The translations under genes and the position numbers were made by a program. Below the pieces are notes generated by a model. The model searched no databases and was not told the DNA's origin. It saw only the letters and a program-made list of their open reading frames with translations. From Dichetophora obliterata (taxonomy: Eukaryota > Arthropoda > Insecta > Diptera > Sciomyzidae): a DNA stretch of 64,000 nucleotides. Every line of letters begins with the position of its first letter. Within the stretch, counting starts at the first letter, position 1. Positions 56,890 to 64,000 of the stretch are shown here, one piece after another. The stretch covers positions 127,692,420-127,756,419 of the forward strand of contig OY986438.1 of assembly GCA_963920525.1 (NCBI GenBank). The letters are read 5' to 3'.

Positions 56890-58195
56890 AGTTATTCCAG
56901 AACCACAACAACAAATTCCGGTGTCCCTCAGGAAAGTCACTTAGGACCTCTGCTTTTTTATTATTTGTTAATAATATTACTTTTATATTTATATCATCTA
57001 TTTGTTTGCTATATGCCGACGATCTAGAACTGTTTGCAACTGTAAACAATTCACATGACTGTTACCACTTTCAGGAAGACATAAATTCTTTCTAAGCGTG
57101 GTGTAATCAAAACGACTTCCATCTGAATTTTAACAAATGTAAGATTCTTACTTAAGTGGCGGCCGTAGCCTAGTGGGTAGAGTGCGTGGCCCCTAAGCTT
57201 AAGAACCGTGGTAGTCCGGGTTCAATTCCAGCTCAGACAGAAAGTTTTTTAATTTTTCTGTTCGGTCGTCACCTCTCTGCAGACAATGGCAAGCCTGAGA
57301 GAGTAAAAATTGCCATGTAAAGCTTCTTGAGAACATAGGCCGTTCGAAGTCGGCATAAAACACGTAGGTCCAGTTCTCGGTCATTTGTGATCAAACATTT
57401 AATAACACGCACAACACAATTGATCAATAGAAGCTAGGTCAAAGTCCTGCCAAGGACTGAAATGGCCAGTTTATTTTTTTTTTTTATTTTATTAAGATTC
57501 TTACTTGCTCGCGTAAACAAACCACTACAACTACCACCTTAATTGTTTTTGTTTCAAAGAGATAGCTTCGTGAAAGACTTAGGCGTCTTTGTAGACGCTA
57601 AGCTATCGATTGACGCGCATATTGATTATATGGTTTCTAAGGCGAATTCGGTTCTTGGTTTTGTCATCAGGAACTCGAAGGAGTTTAATGACCCAAATAC
57701 CTTAAAATCTTTATTTGTGGCATTGGTAAAACCGACTCTAGAGTATGCCAACAGTATTTGGTATCCCTTCTATGAGATAGCGGTAAAAGAATTGAAAAAA
57801 TAGAAATTTACAAAATTTGCACTTCGTCGCAGTTTTTCTGGTGAGAATATATTCTCATACGAATCGCGCTGCAAATTATTAAATTCAAACAGCTTAAAAT
57901 AGCGAAGAAAGGCTGAAAGCATTATGTTTACCAGAGATATCCTTTTACAATTACGACAATTAAATTTATTGACCTGAATTGTTAGCTCTTATCAATTTTT
58001 ATGCGCCGCAGAAAACACTTCGAAATTTATTTTTACCACAGTCCCATAGTTCTAACTATGGTTTGAATGGACCAATATCAAGATGTCTACCTCTGTTCAA
58101 CTCAATCAACAGTCATGTGAATTTCGATTTAAACAGGCATATATTTTTAACTATCTCTATAATATTCTTAATGATTGAGTCAATGAAATCATAGA
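56890..58195 (+). pseudogene. Third jockey-like RT, interrupted by a SINE
   Basis: On the plus strand it shows NSGVPQESHLGPLLFY (56915-56960), then after a frame change VNNITFIFISSICLLYADDL (YADD at 57012-57023), FQEDINSF and NDFHLNFNKCKILT. There the SINE enters. After it the frame resumes and gives VKDLGVFVDAKLSIDAHIDY, LVKPTLEYANSIWYPFYE and KFTKFALRRSFSG. The C-terminal block is FYAPQKTLRNLFLPQ, then GPISRCLPLFNSINSH. Breaks are a frame change near 56965, stops near 57094 and 57802, and further shifts. The N-terminal RT motifs and the endonuclease are missing. It is the same broad clade as the two LINEs at 36-42 kb, but on the opposite strand. Confidence 0.85.
57154..57493 (+). mobile_element. 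tRNA-derived SINE, 340 bp, 13 bp target duplication
   Basis: The head reads GGCCGTAGCCTAGTGGGTAG (A box TAGCCTAGTGG), then GAGTGCGTGGCCCCTAAGC, then GGGTTCAATTCC (B box). A tRNA-unrelated body follows with GACAATGGCAAGCCTGAGAG, GTTCGAAGTCGGCATAAAAC and ACGTAGGTCC. The tail is T-rich with TTATT repeats. AAGATTCTTACTT is duplicated at 57141-57153 and 57494-57506. Transcription by RNA polymerase III from the internal A and B boxes is the known mode for such elements. Heads of related copies lie at 51359-51436 and 54970-55042. Confidence 0.92.
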
Positions 58196-58364
58196 TTGCG
58201 TATTATTTTGTCACACATAGTTAAAGTATTAATTGAAGCGTAGCACAGTGTGGCGTTTCCATACAAACACTGGACAAAAATAGAACAAGTAATCTAATGA
58301 TAATGAAATTTTTTGTGCTTGATAAGTTTAAGCAAATTAAAAAAAAAAAATCTAAAGTGGTTGA

Positions 58365-58900
58365 AATCGGACAGTCCCAAAGGGTAACTCCTTTGAACCT
58401 ATATCAATTGTTTACTTGAATTTGTATGGGAGGTGCATGCAAAGGTTTGCCGATTTTAACGAAACTTGGTCAAAAAACTACAAAAATAAAGTTATATATC
58501 ATCGCTTGAGAAAATAAAAGTCGTGTGAGAAAATTTTCACTTTTGAGATTATTGAGAAAAAGAGGCTATAATTCAAAATCTAACGGAGCAATAATCTTCA
58601 GAATTTCAGACCTATTTGCAGACATATTTCACAATAGATTACGAAATTTTTGAGGTCTTACCGCTATTTTTTTAGAATTTAAAGCCCCGTTTTCTCAATA
58701 AGCTCAAAAGTGAAAATTTTCACATTTATTTTCTCAGGCGGCGATATGTGTGCTGCAAATTGTCGAAATCAGTTGGTTCTTAGGGGTACCTCCCTTGGAT
58801 TTATATTAACTTTTCATCTGATTTTGTATGAGAAGTACATACAAAACTTTGCCGATCTTATCTAAACTCGGTCAGAAAGCTAGACAAATAAAAAAAAAAT
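58365..58900. repeat. Diverged tandem copies flanking a 54-60 bp hairpin
   Basis: 58365-58495 and 58760-58892 are direct copies (TCGAAATCRG, TTGTATGRGARGTRCATRCA, TTTGCCGATYTTA, TCGGTCA). Between them 58507-58567 and 58683-58736 are inverted (TGAGAAAATAAA, then GAAAATTTTCACTTTTGAG, then TATTGAGAAAA). The whole looks like a foldback-type repeat of unknown class. Confidence 0.7.
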
Positions 58901-58972
58901 GTATATTGAAAATGTTTTGAATCAGTTACACCCTTAAATGGTAAAAAACCATTATGTTTCCAAGGTATTGCC

Positions 58973-60080
58973 AGTGCCGGATTAACAGATAGCGGGACCT
59001 GGGGCTAAAATCGACATGGGGCCTACTTAAGGACATAGCATTTAGCTCGGATTTTTTAATAATCAAAATATTAATTTCTACACATATGTATATATCTAAA
59101 AGTAAAACAATATTTGGTTTATTTAAAAAATTTTTCTCGATTTAACTGTGGCAAAACTTTCTATCAACTCATCAAATTAATTGTTCGCAACAAATCATTT
59201 TCAATACGTTGCGTTATTGACGTTCAAGTTGCGTTATTGACGATAAACGTTCAGCTAACATAGAAGATCGGTGTACATTTTTTATTTTTTTTTTTTTTAA
59301 TACTGATAACGACCTTTCAGCTTCACGATTTGCTATCGGTATTATGACAAGAAAGAAGGTAGGCTATATAAACATTTTGTAAAATGTCGATTATATCTGA
59401 GACCACAATCCAATTAAGTATTTTTAATGGAATTATTGTATTATTTCTGTTATTAATAGTTTGATATCTCTCACAAGAGATCGAAAAAATTCTTCAAGTT
59501 GAAGTTTAATAAGCGGAATTCATAATTGTAATTCACAGAGTAATTCTATGTGAATATCATTTGGATATACTTCAACAAGGGACTTTACTCTCGCTTCTAA
59601 CTCTCCCTTTTCAATATCCATTAATTTGCACAAGAATCCACATAGTTTTGTTATGTGTCCATATGCTTCATTTCATTTTCTCAATTCCATTGTAGCTTAT
59701 CAACTAAAACATAAAAAACCTACTTAACGATGGTTACACGGTGTACTAAGTAGAAGAAACATTTTTTCTGTTTTTTTTTTTTTTTTTTTTTTTTTGGTTT
59801 GGATAGCTGCTAATGTAACCAACTTTGCTTATCGAAGTTTATGGATTCGTGGTTAGTGCATGAAACTATCAAGCGATGGGGTATGATTTTCATACCCATA
59901 GATCAACATAAATAATAACTACAAGAGACGCAAGCAAAAAGGAACATAAATAATAAGTAACAAAATTTTAATAAAATGCAAATTTTGTTCCTGGACATTT
60001 TGGCAGAAGCGCCTGCGGTGCCCATGCCTCATCGGGGCCGGGGGCTGCAGCCCTTTTAAGGCCACCTATAAATCCGCTCC
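58973..60080. mobile_element. Insertion with weak TIRs in a transposase pseudogene
   Basis: The left end AGTGCCGGATTAACAG and the inverted right end GGAGCGGATTTATAG agree at about 10 of 15 positions. GGGGCC/GGCCCC-rich words lie inside both ends (59007-59035 and 60015-60062). TGCC occurs at 58969-58972 and 60081-60084. Joining the flanks there reads through a plausible N-D-G-N-T of the transposase on the minus strand. The ends look hAT-like, but an 8 bp duplication is absent. It contains T-runs at 59280-59298 and 59763-59796. Confidence 0.5.
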
Positions 60081-60082
60081 TG

Positions 60083-60866
60083 CCGTCATTAGTGAACCCG
60101 TAGCCATGCTTTGGTTTATCTTCCAAGAGACCCTTGCTCTTAAATTCTGTTTGAATTTTTTCCCTATTATTTTCTTCTTATTTTTTATGTTGCTAACCAC
60201 GTATTAACCAAGTTTTTATTAGTAGTCGGTAGCTTATGTTCAGTAGGCATTCCAAAAATCGTATCCAGCAGTGGAGGGTACACAAACCGAATCTATAATT
60301 TTCAGCAGCAGGTAATCTGTTTGCTACTTTTTCCGTGTGCATTTCTTTTAGAATAGCTCCGCAAATATAAGACTTTGATGAAACATTTGTTTTTGAAAGA
60401 ATGTTGCAAACGCTCCCATCTACCACTGTCAACAACATTTAAAATTGAATATGAAACTCACGGCCACTTTCAGAAATTATATTAACTATCTGGAGTTGGC
60501 TCATTTTATTTTTCCATATCATTTTCCACACAACAGACTAGGTCTGCATTTTCTTTTTGAAACATAAACTTTATTGGTCTGCAGTATGTGGTGGATGATG
60601 GCCTTTTATTTTCCCAACATTTTTTACCCGTTTTAACATGAACTGAAGTTAAAGGCACCATAGCTACAAGTGCCATATATATTGTACATCAGTATTAGAC
60701 TCATCTGGTAATATCTGTTTATATTGGCTATGAGCGGAACTGCCATCAAAACCCCATGTTAATAACAATTTAAGCTCGCTAGCTTCATTAAACTCTTTTA
60801 TGTCAACGAAGTTTATAATACTCTTCCTTGTAAATGTCATAAGTTCTTGTAAATTAACTTCCTTTA
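60083..60866 (-). pseudogene. Transposase-like pseudogene of an unassigned family
   Basis: On the minus strand, in three frames, it starts with LQELMTFTRKSIINFVDIKE and LLLTWGFDGSSAHSQYKQIL (60866-60664). Next come LVAMVPLTSVHVKTGKKCWE and NKRPSSTTYCRPIKFMFQKE (to about 60515). MLLTVVDGSVCNILSKTN, SYICGAILKEMH and YRFGLCTLHCWIRFLECLLN (60438-60193) follow, then GLLEDKPKHGYGFTND. WGFDG and TVVDG supply two Asp in the positions expected for a DDE-type transposase. The Glu of WIRFLE could be the third. A CxxC is reduced to SYIC. This set of blocks recurs in proteins I have seen in arthropod genomes, but I cannot assign the superfamily with confidence. Several frameshifts and stops make it inactive. 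Confidence 0.6.
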
Positions 60867-60869
60867 TCT

Positions 60870-61523
60870 TACTTTTATGTTATTTACGTTTGTCAATAAA
60901 ACAAATAAATTAAATATTTCATTTGGTTAAATAAAGAAATATCATTAACTTGCGAACGATTTGTTTTGTTCTGTTATTTGTTTTCCTTAGCGTCCATAGA
61001 GAGGTCAACAGGCAGGTGAAGCTGCCGCCCTGGTGATAAATTTTAATATTATTGTAAAAAAAACCAAAAAGATAATAATTCTTTTGCTAGGGCCATATCT
61101 TTATAGACTTAGTTTTTGTTAAATTAAAAAACATTTATTTGATAAAAGTGTTTACAGAAGATATATGATTTTTTTAATAGTGTTGTTATATAATTATACT
61201 GTTATTAAAAACTATATATTTACCTACAAATTTTCACATCAAAAAATTAATAATTATTTTTCAATAATCAGAACACGTGTTTTATACTATTCACTTTGAT
61301 TAAATATGATTAAAACATGATCACATGAAAAGTTCAAAAGTAAAACAAAATGAAATTAACATAAAATTCATTTGGTAACTCCTATTTATCTACCATTATT
61401 GAACTATTCTGCAATTCACAAAATATAACTAAGCCTTGGTCCTACTTCCTAAAATCCTGCAGACACCTATGTTTCTTTGTTTATCTCTGTTTGATGGAAC
61501 TTGGAGCAAAAATAGTAACTAAG
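60870..61523. other. No gene seen; AT-rich DNA
   Basis: It may hold the decayed upstream part of the transposase pseudogene, but no motif is recognisable. No repeat partner is seen in the window. Confidence 0.35.
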
Positions 61524-61531
61524 TTGACAAC

Positions 61532-63392
61532 CACGGTTTCCACTCGCTTATTTTTGTGTGTACCAAATTCTCCGAAAAAATGTACCAAACAGGGAAAAAA
61601 TGTACCAATTCTTTTTTTTTTATATAACAGTTTGATAACAGTTATTAATTACAATTGAATATGAAACTAGTGTTTATTTCTGTAATACGAAACATAACAA
61701 AAATATTATTAAGTTATGCTACACGCTATTAACAAAAAAATAAATGCGTTAAAATTGTTATTTTGCAGACCAAATATAATGAGATTCATTGCGTTCGACG
61801 CACAACTCTTAAGAGAGCATTATGTTGCTTAGTGTTTTATATTAATATTTATTTCTAAGCTAAGTTTTAATCAGGTTAATATCAAAAAATTCGGGTTGAG
61901 CAGCTGCTGAGCTATATGGAAGGCCCATCAGACTATTTAAAAATTGGTAAAATTATTAAAACAAATTTCTTCCAATCCATTCTTCATGACCCTCACTTTT
62001 TCCCAAAATACAAGCAACGTCATAACAATTTTAAAAAGTAATATTTGAAAGCTGAAACAGATTTTACTGAGTCAAAATAACGGCAGGGTCGCATTCTATA
62101 AAATGATGCAAATTATTAATTTATGGCAATAAAGAAATTTGGTTTTTTGACATAACTTGTGAAGATGTGATTATATTCCAATCTTTTAAATCTTCTCTTC
62201 CAAAATTGAAAATGTCTTGAACTTGTTTTAAAAATTGTATACATAATCTTTGAAAATAAGAACCACTTTCTGAGTGGAGATATGTTTTTGCTTTGGTGCC
62301 TGCCAATCCTTACTAAACATCCTCAAATCCAAAAAAAAGTCTTTGGTCATTAATATTAAAAATTTTTAAACAGTTGCTTCATTTTATGAAATCGTTACTC
62401 ATGTAGTTACATAACGGTAATTTCAAATTAATTTCTAATTGAGAGTACAAAAATGAGAGCCTTACATTTTCGAATTGAAGTTTTGTGTTTAAATTTTTAA
62501 TGATTTTTAACAGAAATCCAACCAACTATGAAATTCTGTTATATAAATCAATTTGATAATTTTTGAATAATTTTGAATTGAGGAATGCACAGAAGTAGAA
62601 AACATTGCGTCTGTTCTTACTGCTCAAAGTAGCTCCTCAAAATTGATTTGATTTTTATTTTTGATTGAAAAAATATCGATCAATGATTGATGCTTAGTTC
62701 CGATCGAAGAAATAATGATCTAAAAATAGTTGGTATAGTTAGATTTATATTATAAAAATCATGGCACATAAAATTATGTCAAAAACTAATTCGGCATCAC
62801 GTGACTATATTCAAATGCATATAACAATAACTTTTTATATGTGATCATTTCATTAAAAAATTTAAAAATAATCACCCTTATTCTTGAATCCGCGTCGAGT
62901 AAATGTCGTCGTCGAGAGCTCACTTTCACCAATGAATTGTCGTCGAAGATCATTTCGACGATAAAAAATTTAAATATTTATTTGACGAAGTTTGCTCAAT
63001 AATTGGCATAAACAATGACTGCAGATCTCAACGGCAAAATTGAAAGTTTCAAGAATGTAACAATTTTGTTTCGACGTCGTTTTGAGAGCGAGCGCGGGTT
63101 CAAGAATAAGGGCGAACGATTATTTTAGGTCCCTGATTTTTAATATATATGACAAGAAAAGGATATAAACTCTCAACTTTCAAAACTGAAAGCAATGCAA
63201 GTTTTCACTTAACATAACTTTGAAAATTTCTCGAACAGTTCTACCAAATTTTGCTTTTTCAAAAAATTCAATACTTTTGAAATTATAAATCTCTTACAAA
63301 ATGTACCAACTCAGAAAATAGTGTACCGATGTACCAAGTTAAAATAAATGTACCAATTTTGTTGGTACAATTGTACCAAAGTGGCAACCATG
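61532..63392. mobile_element. hAT-type element, 1.86 kb, perfect 8 bp target duplication
   Basis: The left end reads CACGGTTTCCACT and the inverted right end CATGGTTGCCACT. TTGACAAC flanks both sides (61524-61531 and 63393-63400). Subterminal TGTACCAA words occur about six times near the ends (61558-61611 and 63299-63378). Repeated subterminal words and an 8 bp duplication fit hAT. The interior has short minus-strand frames (62121-62306) but no recognisable transposase, so it is non-autonomous or heavily decayed. Confidence 0.87.
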
Positions 63393-63400
63393 TTGACAAC

Positions 63401-64000
63401 ATAAACCGTTTTTGATAAAACCCGAAAATACACTTTATGTTTGAAACTGCAACTATTATAAAATTATTGCCTACTTTCAGGATCAATTTAATTGAAATCG
63501 GTTTAGTTGTTAAAATTATAAAAATAAACTATAGTTATTTATACATATATTTTTAGTTTTTTTCCTCTTTTTTGACACAAATTGATAAAAGAATACGAAA
63601 AAAATTTGCGAGAAAGTTCATTTTGCTAGGTTTTGTTTTTTTTTAAATCTTTTAAATGCAATACAACTGCTAAAAAAAACTTATAATTGTAAAAACGTTA
63701 TTTCTTTTGTTTTTATGAAAAGGTGCAAATAAAATTTTGGGAACAAAAAGTAGATACATCAAACAAAATTGCAAAAAAAATTTAGAAAAATCGAAGAGAC
63801 CGACATTTTTTTTGTCTTTTCAACTTTAGTCATTTTTTTTTTTTTACATTGGCCAAAATTGCAATACCAAATTAACCAAATTGACCAAATTTCACAAAAA
63901 CCAAGCTTATAAAACACGTCGTGACATTTTTGTTTATGAAAAGAGCAAATAAAACTTTGAAAACTGGAAGCAGATGCATTTCTCACGAAAGTATTTAAAA
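63401..64000. other. No gene seen
   Basis: AT-rich DNA with A- and T-runs. The 75-codon minus frame at 63759-63986 depends on a poly-T tract and shows no domain. Confidence 0.4.

Noticed and set aside
57154..57245. Possible functional tRNA gene
   Set aside because: A and B boxes are present but the stems do not pair well and the sequence continues into a SINE body with target duplication.

Overview
This is an AT-rich stretch of eukaryotic, insect-type DNA, most probably from a higher fly (Diptera). The evidence is long low-complexity A/T sequence, many CAA/GTT, CAT, TC and CAGA microsatellites, tRNA-headed SINEs, a DD41D (rosa-type) mariner-like element, R1-like and jockey-like LINE fragments, and several hAT-type elements. 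I found no intact protein-coding gene, no rRNA, no functional tRNA and no CRISPR. Every recognisable coding sequence is a decayed transposase, gag, endonuclease or reverse-transcriptase fragment. The window reads as intergenic, intronic or pericentromeric DNA built from transposons of different ages.

Layout. 1-2000: short tandem repeats and three copies of a roughly 200 bp dispersed family, two of them forming an inverted pair. 3456-4006: a deleted Tc1-like element. 5262-9575: repeat unit A, which carries a nearly complete DD41D mariner-like element (5857-7589) and a second TIR element (7969-9361). 11069-11807: a TTAA-flanked element. 13778-15039: a TIR element with CCCTA ends. 15790-17290: unit B, the inverted partner of unit A, which lacks A's insertions and carries its own 217 bp MITE. 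17676-18012: a possible piggyBac-like C-terminal fragment. 18121-18479: a MITE. 19440-20945: an R1-like LINE remnant (gag zinc knuckles, endonuclease, linker) cut off at its 3' side. 24222-28362: a 4.1 kb hAT-type element with a perfect 8 bp target duplication.

32290-34085: inverted and direct repeat modules. 36450-41955: a three-layer nest, in which a jockey-like LINE is split just after its YADD active site by a 3.9 kb hAT-type element (36872-40769), which in turn holds another jockey-like LINE in the same orientation (38425-40605). 42050-43690: a higher-order tandem repeat of two units of about 650 bp, made of small AAATTTCGAAAA / TCTTGAAA modules. 50444-52080: a TA-flanked element with CACGCAGAGAAAA ends. 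52437-56530: two nested inverted-repeat pairs. 56890-58195: a third jockey-like RT, interrupted by a 340 bp tRNA-derived SINE with a 13 bp target duplication. 58973-60866: an unclassified transposase pseudogene with an insertion at its end. 61532-63392: another hAT-type element with a perfect 8 bp duplication.

The genes do not form a pathway. The biological content is a layered insertion record, and in several places the pre-insertion sequence can be read directly, either from a paralogous empty site or from reading frames that rejoin across the insert. I found no convincing new functional system. The most novel-looking items are the A/B inverted repeat family, the 42-43.7 kb higher-order repeat, the nested inverted repeats at 52-56 kb and the unclassified transposase at 60 kb.
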